From assembly GCA_945861915.1 (NCBI GenBank), contig CAMAWK010000051.1:1-12218 (forward strand): a DNA stretch of 12,218 nt, written 5' to 3'. Every line of letters begins with the position of its first letter. Position 1 is the first letter of the stretch. The notes beneath the pieces are model-generated. The model made no database searches. It worked only from the letters and a program-made list of their open reading frames with translations, and was not told the origin of the DNA. Source of the stretch: Flavobacterium psychrophilum. Its GTDB lineage: Bacteria; Bacteroidota; Bacteroidia; Flavobacteriales; Flavobacteriaceae. Of this stretch, positions 4,634-12,218 are shown in pieces. A program made the position numbers and the translations under genes.

Positions 4634-5827
4634 TTATGAAAGCGCTGCCTGAACTTGATCTGCAGCTTCTTGAAACTGAACAGCCGATAAAATAGGCATC
4701 CCCGAATTATCTATTAATTCTTTTGCAATTTCGGCATTGGTACCTTGTAAACGAACAATAATTGGTACTTTTATAGCATCACCCATATTTTTGTAGGCAT
4801 CAACAACACCTTGAGCAACACGATCACAACGAACGATTCCTCCAAAAATATTAATCAAAATAGCTTTTACATTCGGGTCTTTTAAGATGATTCTAAAAGC
4901 TAATTCCACCCTTTTTGCATCAGCAGTTCCTCCAACATCCAAGAAGTTTGCAGGTTCAAAACCAGCATATTTTATTAAATCCATCGTAGCCATTGCTAGT
5001 CCAGCTCCGTTTACCATGCAACCCACCGTTCCGTCAAGGTCAACATAATTTAATCCTGCTTCTTTTGCTTCTACTTCTATGGCATTTTCTTCACGAACAT
5101 CACGCATTTCAGCTAATTTTGGATGACGATACAACGCATTATCATCTAAATTTACTTTAGCATCAACAGCGATTATTTTATTATCCGACGTTTTTAAAAC
5201 CGGATTAATTTCAAACATCGAAGCATCAGAACCTACATACGCATTATACAAAGCAGCAACGAATTGTGTCATTTCTTTGAAAGCGTTACCAGAAAGCCCT
5301 AAATTAAATGCAATTCTTCTTGCTTGAAAACCTTGTAGACCAACATTTGGATCTATTTCTTCAGTAAAAATTAAATGAGGCGTATGCTCGGCAACTTCTT
5401 CAATATCCATTCCGCCTTCGGTAGAATACATAATCATATTGCGACCTTTGGCTCTATTTAATAAAACAGACATATAAAACTCAGAAGTTTCACTTTCACC
5501 TGGATAATAAACATCCTCAGCAATTAAAACTTTATGCACTTTTTTACCCTCTGCAGAGGTTTGAGGAGTAATCAATTGCATTCCAATTATCTGACTAGAA
5601 ATTTCTTCTACTTGTTGCAAGTTTTTAGCAAGTTTCACTCCACCACCTTTTCCTCGTCCACCTGCGTGAACTTGTGCTTTTATAACGTGCCAACCTGTTC
5701 CAGTTTCCGCAGTCAATTGTTTTGCAGCAGCAACCGCTTCTTGAGGATTATTAGCTACATAACCTCGTTGCACTTTTACTCCGTAACTGGCTAAAATTTC
5801 TTTTCCTTGGTATTCGTGTATGTCCAT
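4634..5827 (-). CDS. sucC: Succinyl-CoA synthetase (succinate-CoA ligase, ADP/GDP-forming) beta subunit
   Basis: The beta subunit of the TCA-cycle enzyme that turns succinyl-CoA into succinate with substrate-level phosphorylation. It works as an alpha-beta complex with SucD, which carries the phosphohistidine. The 397-residue length is normal for the family. Residues 1-230 are the ATP-grasp nucleotide-binding part: HEYQGKE (4-10), the phosphate-binding HAGGRGKGGGVK (54-65), and metal/phosphate residues around EINP (206-209) and D222. Residues 240-397 form the CoA-ligase domain, with DLDGTVGCMVNGAGLAM (263-279), FLDVGGTA (295-302) and NIFGGIVRCD (326-335). Residue 20 is Gln in VKVQRGY, where E. 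coli SucC has Pro. sucD is not next to it on either side. The gene has its own -7 element and terminator and is probably monocistronic, divergent from gltB. Confidence 0.97.
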   Translation of the reverse strand: MDIHEYQGKEILASYGVKVQRGYVANNPQEAVAAAKQLTAETGTGWHVIKAQVHAGGRGKGGGVKLAKNLQQVEEISSQIIGMQLITPQTSAEGKKVHKVLIAEDVYYPGESETSEFYMSVLLNRAKGRNMIMYSTEGGMDIEEVAEHTPHLIFTEEIDPNVGLQGFQARRIAFNLGLSGNAFKEMTQFVAALYNAYVGSDASMFEINPVLKTSDNKIIAVDAKVNLDDNALYRHPKLAEMRDVREENAIEVEAKEAGLNYVDLDGTVGCMVNGAGLAMATMDLIKYAGFEPANFLDVGGTADAKRVELAFRIILKDPNVKAILINIFGGIVRCDRVAQGVVDAYKNMGDAIKVPIIVRLQGTNAEIAKELIDNSGMPILSAVQFQEAADQVQAALS

Positions 5828-5878
5828 AATAATGTAATTGATATGAATTTGGGTTTAATCCAAAAATTTTAAGTGTTG

Positions 5879-5886
5879 CAAAAATA
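5879..5886 (-). promoter_or_regulatory. Promoter -7 element of sucC
   Basis: On the minus strand TATTTTTG (5886-5879) matches TAnnTTTG exactly and is followed by C, as in most flavobacterial examples. No clear TTTG lies 17-26 bp upstream; a TTTGAT (5932-5927) is too distant at about 42 bp. The predicted leader is about 45 nt. Confidence 0.45.
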
Positions 5887-5989
5887 ATAAATTCAAGTTG
5901 AAATAAAATCTTTTTTTAGGATAATAATCAAAGAGTTTTATTCGAAAATTTATTTTGCCACATTCAAAATAAAATGGAAATAAAAGGCT

Positions 5990-6020
5990 AAAAAACAGTT
6001 GTTTTTATTCCAAAAAACAG
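5990..6020. repeat. Direct repeats of AAAAAACAG in the sucC-gltB gap
   Basis: AAAAAACAG occurs at 5990-5998 and again at 6012-6020, start to start 22 bp, about two helical turns. The first copy also forms a short hairpin AAAAAC-AGTT-GTTTTT at 5991-6006. It could be a regulator site between the two promoters, or chance in A-rich DNA. Confidence 0.3.
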
Positions 6021-6108
6021 CTTTAAATTATAAACTTTTATTGCGAAAACCTCTAAACAAGACTTAAAAAATTGCTGATTTAATAATTTAAATGTTTATG
6101 ACTGTTTT

Positions 6109-6141
6109 TAATGTTATTAAATTTACATTTTTATAACATTA
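6109..6141. repeat. Inverted repeat TAATGTTAT-N15-ATAACATTA upstream of gltB
   Basis: Nine-base arms at 6109-6117 and 6133-6141 are exact reverse complements around a 15-nt spacer. The arm centres are 24 bp apart, and the right arm ends 55 bp before the gltB -7 element. The place suits an activator or repressor dimer. As a hairpin it would be weak, having only one G-C pair per arm. Confidence 0.4.
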
Positions 6142-6168
6142 CTACAAAAGTTTGTTGGTTACGATTTT

Positions 6169-6204
6169 TTTGATTCATTATGTTTACCGAAATCTTTATT
6201 TTTG
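6169..6204 (+). promoter_or_regulatory. Promoter of the gltBD operon
   Basis: TATTTTTG at 6197-6204 is an exact -7 match, and TTTG at 6169-6172 lies 24 bp upstream within GATTTTTTTGAT (6163-6174). The ATG at 6222 is 17 bp past the -7 element, so the leader is only about 10 nt and has no Shine-Dalgarno sequence. Confidence 0.6.
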
Positions 6205-6221
6205 CATAAAAATTAGTAAGC

Positions 6222-9200
6222 ATGAAAATGAAAGCACAAGGTCTTTATTTACCAGAATTTGAACATGAAAATTGTGGAGCTGGTTTTATTTGTAATCTAA
6301 AAGGCGAAAAAACAAATCAAATTATACATGATGCACTAGAAATTCTAGTTCGATTAGAACATCGAGGTGGTGTAAGTGCTGATGGAAAAACGGGAGATGG
6401 CGCAGGATTGATGATTGATATTCCGTATGAATATTTCAACAGAGTGTGTACATTTAAATTACCTGCTCCAAGAGAATATGCAGTTGGAATGGTGTTTTTA
6501 CCTAAAATTGACAATCAATACGATTACTGTAAAGAAATATTCGAAAAAGAAGTAAAAGCGCAAGGTCTTTCTGTTTTAGGATGGAGAGAAGTTCCTGTAA
6601 ATTCTTCACAATTAGGACCAATAGCTTTGGCTTCTGAGCCAAAAATTGAGCAATTATTTATAGGCAAGAATGAAGCTATCGAAGAGGCTGTTTTTAAAGC
6701 TAAATTATATGCTGCTCGTAAAATAACCGAACACACAATAGCGAATTCAAAAATTTCTGAATCCACTTATTTTTATGTTCCGAGTTTATCAACTACGACT
6801 TTGATTTACAAAGGAATCATCATGCCCGAAGATATCGGACCATATTACACCGACTTACAACAAACAGATTTAGTAACCAGATTAGCGTTGGTTCACCAAC
6901 GATTCTCGACTAACACAATGCCAACTTGGGAATTGTCTCAACCGTTTAGATACATGTGTCAAAATGGTGAAATCAATACCTTGAGAGGAAACGTGAGCCG
7001 AATGAGAGTGCGTGAAGAAATCATGAAAAGTGATATTTTTGGTCCTCAAATAGACAAACTTTTCCCAATTATTTTACCAGGAAAATCGGATTCAGCTTCG
7101 ATGGATATGGTGGTAGAATTATTAATGCACACCGGAAGATCATTGCCAGAAGTTATGATGATGATGATTCCAGAAGCTTGGGAAAAACACCAAACCATGT
7201 CCGAAGAAAGAAAAGCATTTTATGAATACAATGCTTGTATAATGGAACCTTGGGACGGACCTGCTTCTGTACCATTTAGCGATGGAGATTATGTAGGTGC
7301 TTTATTAGATAGAAATGGGTTAAGACCTTCTCGTTATACTGTTACCAAAAGCGGAAAGCTAATCATGGCATCAGAAATTGGTGTATTTGAAGTAGCACCA
7401 GAAGATGTAGAAAGTCATGGTAGATTAGAACCTGGAAAAATGTTTTTGGTAGACATGAACGAAGGTAGAATCATCAACGATGAAGAAATAAAAAGCAAAA
7501 TAGTTTCGGAGCGTCCTTATAAAGAATGGCTGAATCAATATAGATTAAACCTTAAAGATGTTCCTGCCACTTCTGAAGTGTGTCCAATTGAAACTATCGA
7601 TTTAAAAACTAGAGAACGTTTGTTTAATTATACACTTGAAGACATTCAGGATATGATTACCCCAATGGCGCAAACGGGAAAAGAGGCTTTGGGTTCGATG
7701 GGAACTGATACGCCGCTTGCTGTCTTATCAGATAGACCACAATTAATTGCCAATTATTTTAAACAATTGTTTGCTCAAGTTACCAATCCTCCTTTGGACG
7801 GAATTAGAGAAGAAATTGTGACCGATATTAGTTTGGCTTTGGGTCAGGATAGAAACATATTTGATATTTCTGATAAACAATGTCGTAAACTTCGTATTCA
7901 AAATCCAGTAATTTCTAACGGTGATTTAGAAAAAATTAGAACCATTTCAGTTGATAATTTCAAAGCAGAAACGATTGAAATCTTATATCCAAAAAACAAA
8001 GGATTGAATGGTTTAGAAGATGCTTTAGAAAATATAATTAATCAAATTACCAAAGCGGTTGAGAAAGGAAATAACATTATTATTCTTTCGGATAGGGGCG
8101 TTAATAAAGACTTCGCTCCTATTCCATCGCTGTTGGCTTGTTCGTATGTGAATCATCAAATGAATCGTTTGCGTAAGCGTTCGTATTTTGATATTATTAT
8201 CGAATCAGCCGAACCTCGTGAACCACATCATTTTGCTACTTTATTTGGTTATGGCGCAAGTGCTATTAATCCTTATATGGTGAACGAAATCATTAGAGTA
8301 CAAGTTCAAGAAGGATTTATTACAGGAATTAGCGAACAAAAAGCAGTCGATAATTTCAATAAAGCGATTGGTTCTGGAATTTTAAAAATCATGAACAAAA
8401 TCGGAATCTCTACTTTACATTCGTACAGAGGTTCACAGATTTTCGAAATTGTAGGGTTCAATTCTAAATTTGTTGAAAAATATTTCCCTTACACTACTTC
8501 AAGAATTGAAGGTATCGGATTATATGAAATTGAAAAAGAAATCAACGAAAGGTACAAATACGCCTATCCAGATAATTTAATTCCAAATAGATTAGGGTTA
8601 AATATTGGAGGCGATTACAGATGGAGACGAAACGGAGAAAGACACATGTTCAACCCGTTGACCATTTCAAAATTACAACAAGCGGTTCGATTGAGCGATC
8701 AAGGCAGTTATGATATTTATGCCAAAGCGATTAACGAACAAGCTGAAAATCTGATGACTATTCGTGGATTATTTGAATTTGATAATCTAAATCCAATTCC
8801 GTTAGACGAAGTAGAACCTTGGACAGCCATTGTAAAACGTTTCAAAACGGGTGCGATGTCGTATGGTTCAATTTCAAAAGAAGCCCACGAAAACTTGGCA
8901 ATTGCCATGAACCGAATTGGTGGAAAATCAAATTCAGGTGAAGGTGGAGAAAATAGAGATCGTTTTCAACCAGACAGCAATGGCGATAGTCGTAACTCAG
9001 CTATTAAACAAGTAGCTTCGGGACGATTTGGTGTAACTTCACACTATTTATCAAGTGCCAAAGAAATACAAATTAAAATGGCTCAAGGTGCAAAACCAGG
9101 AGAGGGCGGACAATTACCAGGCGAAAAAGTAGATCCTTGGATAGCAAAAGCTAGAAACTCTACTCCTTTTGTAGGGTTAATTTCGCCACCACCACACCAC

Positions 9201-10736
9201 GATATTTATTCGATCGAGGATTTAGCACAGTTAATTTACGATTTAAAAAATGCCAATAGAGAAGCTCGAATTAATGTAAAATTAGTTTCGGAAGTCGGTG
9301 TTGGAACCATAGCAGCAGGTGTGGCAAAAGCCAAAGCTGATGTAGTTTTAATCGCAGGTTATGACGGAGGAACTGGAGCTTCGCCTTTAACATCCTTAAA
9401 ACATGCAGGTCTTCCTTGGGAACTTGGATTAGCCGAAGCACAACAAACCTTAGTTTTAAATAATCTAAGAAGTAGAATTGTTGTTGAATGTGATGGTCAG
9501 TTAAAAACAGGTCGTGATGTAGCTATCGCCGCATTGTTAGGTGCCGAAGAATTTGGTTTCGCCACTGCTCCATTAGTAGCTTCAGGTTGTATTATGATGC
9601 GTAAATGTCATTTGAACACCTGTCCAGTTGGTATCGCTACTCAAGACAAAGATTTGCGTAAAAATTTCAAAGGAACACCGGAACATGTGATTAATTTCTT
9701 TTATTATGTAGCTGAGGAATTGAGAGGTATTATGGCGCAACTTGGTTTTAGAACCTTAGAAGAAATGGTGGGACAAACTCATAAAATCAACTCTAACAAA
9801 GCCATTACACATTACAAAGCCAAAGGGTTGGATTTATCTTCTATTTTACACAGACCTGCTGCTTATAGCAAAATGATTGTTAGAAATACTCAAAAACAAG
9901 ATCATGGTTTAGATAATGTTTTAGACCTTCAAATATTGAAAGACTCACACAGAGCGTTGTACAGAAAAGAAAAAACAACTTTAAGTTATGCTATAAACAA
10001 CGTAAACCGTTCAGTTGGTGCTATTGTAAGTCACGAAATTTCTAAAATTTACGGACATTTAGGGTTGCCAGAAAACACGTTAAACATCAACTTCACTGGT
10101 TCTGCTGGACAAAGTTTCGGTGCTTTTAGTGCGCATGGATTGACTTTTAGTGTAGAAGGAAATACAAACGATTATTTAGGTAAAGGCTTGTCTGGAGCTA
10201 AGTTAATTGTTAAAAAACCAGCTACCGCTACGTTTATTGCCGAGAATAATGTCATTGTTGGAAATGTTTGTTTATTTGGTGCTATCGAAGGAGAAGCCTA
10301 CATCAACGGTATCGCTGGAGAGCGTTTCGCCGTTCGTAATTCGGGTGCAATTGCAGTTGTAGAAGGGGTTGGAGATCATGGATGCGAATATATGACTGGT
10401 GGAAAAGTAGTAGTTTTAGGGAAAACTGGAAGAAATTTTGCCGCAGGAATGAGCGGTGGAATTGCCTACATCTTTGATCCTGAAATTAAATTTACGAATG
10501 GTTTATGCAATACAGAATCAATCGAATTTGAAGCAATTGAAGCCAAAGAAAGTGAAGAATTAAAAGAATTAATCGAAAATCATGTTCGCTATACCAACAG
10601 TGCAAAAGGAACAGAAATACTAGCAAATTGGTCAACTAGTTTGGCTCAATTTGTAAAAGTAATGCCAACAGAGTACAAAAAAGCATTAAAACGCTTGGAA
10701 ACAGAAGAACAAATGGTAGAAGAATTAACAGCATAA
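6222..10736 (+). CDS. gltB: Glutamate synthase (GOGAT) large/alpha subunit
   Basis: The large subunit of NADPH-dependent glutamate synthase: it removes ammonia from glutamine and channels it to 2-oxoglutarate to make glutamate. The 1504-residue length is normal. Order of domains: a 17-residue propeptide; the class II amidotransferase from C18 (CGAGFI), with HQRFSTNT near 225-232 and NGEIN at 248-252; the central domain (about 480-765); the FMN and 2-oxoglutarate domain (about 840-1210), with GAMSYGS near 877 and KPGEGGQLPGEK near 956-967; and the GxGxG beta-helix domain (about 1240-1430). The 3Fe-4S cysteines are C1123, C1129 and C1134 (spacing C-x5-C-x4-C), as in known GltB. The Ntn-type nucleophile C18 requires removal of the propeptide, which is shorter than in E. 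coli. A second in-frame ATG at 6228 is an equally possible start. gltD follows after 7 bp. Confidence 0.98.
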   Translation: MKMKAQGLYLPEFEHENCGAGFICNLKGEKTNQIIHDALEILVRLEHRGGVSADGKTGDGAGLMIDIPYEYFNRVCTFKLPAPREYAVGMVFLPKIDNQYDYCKEIFEKEVKAQGLSVLGWREVPVNSSQLGPIALASEPKIEQLFIGKNEAIEEAVFKAKLYAARKITEHTIANSKISESTYFYVPSLSTTTLIYKGIIMPEDIGPYYTDLQQTDLVTRLALVHQRFSTNTMPTWELSQPFRYMCQNGEINTLRGNVSRMRVREEIMKSDIFGPQIDKLFPIILPGKSDSASMDMVVELLMHTGRSLPEVMMMMIPEAWEKHQTMSEERKAFYEYNACIMEPWDGPASVPFSDGDYVGALLDRNGLRPSRYTVTKSGKLIMASEIGVFEVAPEDVESHGRLEPGKMFLVDMNEGRIINDEEIKSKIVSERPYKEWLNQYRLNLKDVPATSEVCPIETIDLKTRERLFNYTLEDIQDMITPMAQTGKEALGSMGTDTPLAVLSDRPQLIANYFKQLFAQVTNPPLDGIREEIVTDISLALGQDRNIFDISDKQCRKLRIQNPVISNGDLEKIRTISVDNFKAETIEILYPKNKGLNGLEDALENIINQITKAVEKGNNIIILSDRGVNKDFAPIPSLLACSYVNHQMNRLRKRSYFDIIIESAEPREPHHFATLFGYGASAINPYMVNEIIRVQVQEGFITGISEQKAVDNFNKAIGSGILKIMNKIGISTLHSYRGSQIFEIVGFNSKFVEKYFPYTTSRIEGIGLYEIEKEINERYKYAYPDNLIPNRLGLNIGGDYRWRRNGERHMFNPLTISKLQQAVRLSDQGSYDIYAKAINEQAENLMTIRGLFEFDNLNPIPLDEVEPWTAIVKRFKTGAMSYGSISKEAHENLAIAMNRIGGKSNSGEGGENRDRFQPDSNGDSRNSAIKQVASGRFGVTSHYLSSAKEIQIKMAQGAKPGEGGQLPGEKVDPWIAKARNSTPFVGLISPPPHHDIYSIEDLAQLIYDLKNANREARINVKLVSEVGVGTIAAGVAKAKADVVLIAGYDGGTGASPLTSLKHAGLPWELGLAEAQQTLVLNNLRSRIVVECDGQLKTGRDVAIAALLGAEEFGFATAPLVASGCIMMRKCHLNTCPVGIATQDKDLRKNFKGTPEHVINFFYYVAEELRGIMAQLGFRTLEEMVGQTHKINSNKAITHYKAKGLDLSSILHRPAAYSKMIVRNTQKQDHGLDNVLDLQILKDSHRALYRKEKTTLSYAINNVNRSVGAIVSHEISKIYGHLGLPENTLNINFTGSAGQSFGAFSAHGLTFSVEGNTNDYLGKGLSGAKLIVKKPATATFIAENNVIVGNVCLFGAIEGEAYINGIAGERFAVRNSGAIAVVEGVGDHGCEYMTGGKVVVLGKTGRNFAAGMSGGIAYIFDPEIKFTNGLCNTESIEFEAIEAKESEELKELIENHVRYTNSAKGTEILANWSTSLAQFVKVMPTEYKKALKRLETEEQMVEELTA

Positions 10737-10743
10737 AAATACA

Positions 10744-12204
10744 ATGGGAAAAGTTACAGGTTTTAAAGAATTTGAAAGAATGGATGAAGACTACACCGCA
10801 GTTGAAGAGCGTGTAGGACATTATAATGAATTTACAGTTCCTTTGAGCGAAGCAGAAATCACTACTCAAGGATCTCGTTGTATGGATTGTGGTATTCCGT
10901 TCTGTCATAGCGGCTGTCCTCTTGGGAATTTAATTCCCGATTTTAATCACATGGTGCATCAAGGAGAATGGCAAAAAGCCTCTTGGATTTTGCATTCTAC
11001 CAATAATTTTCCTGAATTCACAGGTCGTTTGTGTCCAGCACCTTGCGAGAAAGCCTGCGTTTTAGGATTGATTGAGGAACCCGTTTCTATCGAAAATATC
11101 GAAAAAAATATTGTAGAACGTGCTTTTGCAGAAGGTTGGATTAAACCTCAACCGCCCAAAACGAGAACTGGAAAAACAGTAGCCGTAATAGGTTCTGGAC
11201 CAGCAGGTTTGGCAGCAGCGCAACAATTAAATAGAGCTGGACATTTGGTGACTGTATTCGAAAGAGACGATGCAATAGGCGGACTTTTAAGATATGGAAT
11301 TCCGAATTTCAAAATGGAAAAAGGAATTATCGAGCGTCGTTTAGCCATTTTAAAAGCAGAAGGCATTGAATTTAAAGTGAACACAAACGTGGGTGTTAAT
11401 TATGACATCAATGAATTAAAAGCGTTTGATTCTATTGTACTTTGTGGAGGAGCAACTGAAAGAAGAGGTTTGCCAACTCCAGGGGCAGATGCTGATGGCG
11501 TAGTTCAAGCCATGGATTTCTTGACACAACAAACAAAGGTAGTTTATGGTCAAAAAGTAGAAAATCAAGTAATGGCAACTGGCAAAGATGTCATTGTTAT
11601 TGGTGGTGGAGATACTGGTTCAGACTGTGTAGGAACGTCAAACCGTCATGGTGCCAAATCAGTTACTAACTTTGAGATTATGCCAAAACCTCCAGTAGGA
11701 AGAAGTGAAACAACCCCTTGGCCATTTTGGCCTTTGCAATTAAAAACCTCTTCGTCACACAAAGAAGGAGCAGAAAGAAACTGGTTGATTAACACCAAAG
11801 AATTTGTTAAAGATGCCAACGGAAAATTAATCGCTCTTAAAACTGTAAACGTAGAATGGAAAATTGTTCCGGGACAAAGACCAGAACTAATCGAAGTGGC
11901 AGGTTCGGAAAAAACGTGGCCTTGCGATTTGGCTTTATTGGCATTAGGATTTACAGGTCCTGAAAAAACATTAAGCAGCCAATTAGGTTTAGAACTCGAT
12001 TTCAGAAGCAATTACAAAGCGGACTATGGAAAATACCAAACCAATATTCCTAACATTTTTACCGCTGGTGATATGCGTCGTGGACAATCGTTAATCGTTT
12101 GGGCCATCTCTGAAGGTAGAGAAGCTGCCAGACAAGTCGATTTATACTTAATGGGAAGTTCTAATTTACCAACCAAAGAAGGAGGCGATTTACCGGGAGT
12201 TTAA
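10744..12204 (+). CDS. gltD: Glutamate synthase small/beta subunit (NADPH, FAD)
   Basis: The 486-residue subunit that takes electrons from NADPH through FAD and passes them by 4Fe-4S clusters to the FMN of GltB. The N-terminal cluster domain shows C46, C49, C54 and C58 in CMDCGIPFCHSGCP, then C97, C101 and C105 in CPAPCEKAC. The FAD-binding Rossmann loop is VAVIGSGPAG (146-155), with the acidic end E173 in VFER. The NAD(P)H loop VIVIGGGDTGSDC is at 283-295. The closing FAD motif IFTAGDMRRG (438-447) runs into QSLIVWAISEGREAA. The start ATG lies 7 bp after the gltB stop, so the two are translated from one message and assemble together. Its stop is 14 bp from the window end, and no terminator is visible. 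The residue pattern fits the gamma-proteobacterial-type NADPH partner rather than ferredoxin-dependent GOGAT. Confidence 0.98.
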   Translation: MGKVTGFKEFERMDEDYTAVEERVGHYNEFTVPLSEAEITTQGSRCMDCGIPFCHSGCPLGNLIPDFNHMVHQGEWQKASWILHSTNNFPEFTGRLCPAPCEKACVLGLIEEPVSIENIEKNIVERAFAEGWIKPQPPKTRTGKTVAVIGSGPAGLAAAQQLNRAGHLVTVFERDDAIGGLLRYGIPNFKMEKGIIERRLAILKAEGIEFKVNTNVGVNYDINELKAFDSIVLCGGATERRGLPTPGADADGVVQAMDFLTQQTKVVYGQKVENQVMATGKDVIVIGGGDTGSDCVGTSNRHGAKSVTNFEIMPKPPVGRSETTPWPFWPLQLKTSSSHKEGAERNWLINTKEFVKDANGKLIALKTVNVEWKIVPGQRPELIEVAGSEKTWPCDLALLALGFTGPEKTLSSQLGLELDFRSNYKADYGKYQTNIPNIFTAGDMRRGQSLIVWAISEGREAARQVDLYLMGSSNLPTKEGGDLPGV

Positions 12205-12218
12205 AGAACACACAATTT

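Larger units (their letters stand above)
5828..6221. other. 394-bp divergent regulatory region between sucC and gltB
   Basis: A+T-rich DNA with no coding frame worth reporting. It carries the sucC -7 element (5886-5879), direct repeats of AAAAAACAG (5990-6020), an inverted repeat (6109-6141), and the gltB promoter (6169-6204). The length is more than two divergent promoters need, which leaves room for regulator sites. Confidence 0.6.

Noticed and set aside
5534..5794. Plus-strand 86-codon open frame inside sucC
   Set aside because: It is antisense to the conserved ATP-grasp coding sequence, with no promoter and no family resemblance.
6222..6272. The short 17-residue GltB propeptide as a wrong start or truncation
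   Set aside because: The promoter -7 element lies only 17 bp before the ATG, so no longer propeptide is likely, and propeptide length varies among GltB proteins.
10636..10908. Minus-strand open frame across the gltB-gltD junction
   Set aside because: It overlaps the conserved ends of two real genes and consists of Phe/Leu/Cys-rich shadow sequence.

Overview
The window looks like ordinary chromosome from a low-GC member of the Bacteroidota, most likely a Flavobacterium or close relative. Three things point there. Genes are preceded by the Bacteroidota-type -7 element TAnnTTTG, often with a TTTG -33 box, and have little or no Shine-Dalgarno sequence. Intergenic DNA is very A+T rich. The protein set is also typical: stand-alone MnmD, eukaryote-like branched-chain aminotransferase, short single-repeat DUF1456 protein, small TonB-C-like secreted protein, and GltB/GltD with this propeptide and cysteine layout. 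No mobile element, CRISPR array, rRNA or tRNA was seen.

Layout from left to right. Positions 1-38 may hold the first 12 codons of a minus-strand gene that leaves the window. Next come a membrane-anchored DUF4258-type protein (+) and, convergent with it, the tRNA methyltransferase gene mnmD (-), which appears to start with TTG. A 287-bp divergent gap carrying promoters on both strands separates mnmD from ilvE (+), which ends in a strong hairpin terminator shared with a convergent MazG-like pyrophosphohydrolase gene (-). A short divergent gap then leads to a 62-residue two-helix membrane protein and a DUF1456 protein (both +). A bidirectional terminator separates these from a small secreted protein gene (-). 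A 360-bp gene-free stretch precedes sucC (-). A 394-bp divergent regulatory region separates sucC from the gltB-gltD operon (+), which fills the right-hand half of the window.

Functionally, much of the window sits around 2-oxoglutarate and glutamate. GltBD makes glutamate from 2-oxoglutarate and glutamine, IlvE uses the same pair as amino-group acceptor and donor, and SucC belongs to the TCA step after 2-oxoglutarate oxidation. The ilvE and gltB promoters share an almost identical GATTTTTT(T)GAT box at the same distance from their -7 elements. This may be only the local form of the -33 box.

I found no convincing undescribed system. The points most worth a second look are the forced TTG start of mnmD, a glutamine in SucC at the position tied to GTP versus ATP preference, a 9-bp inverted repeat upstream of gltB, and the uncharacterised small proteins.
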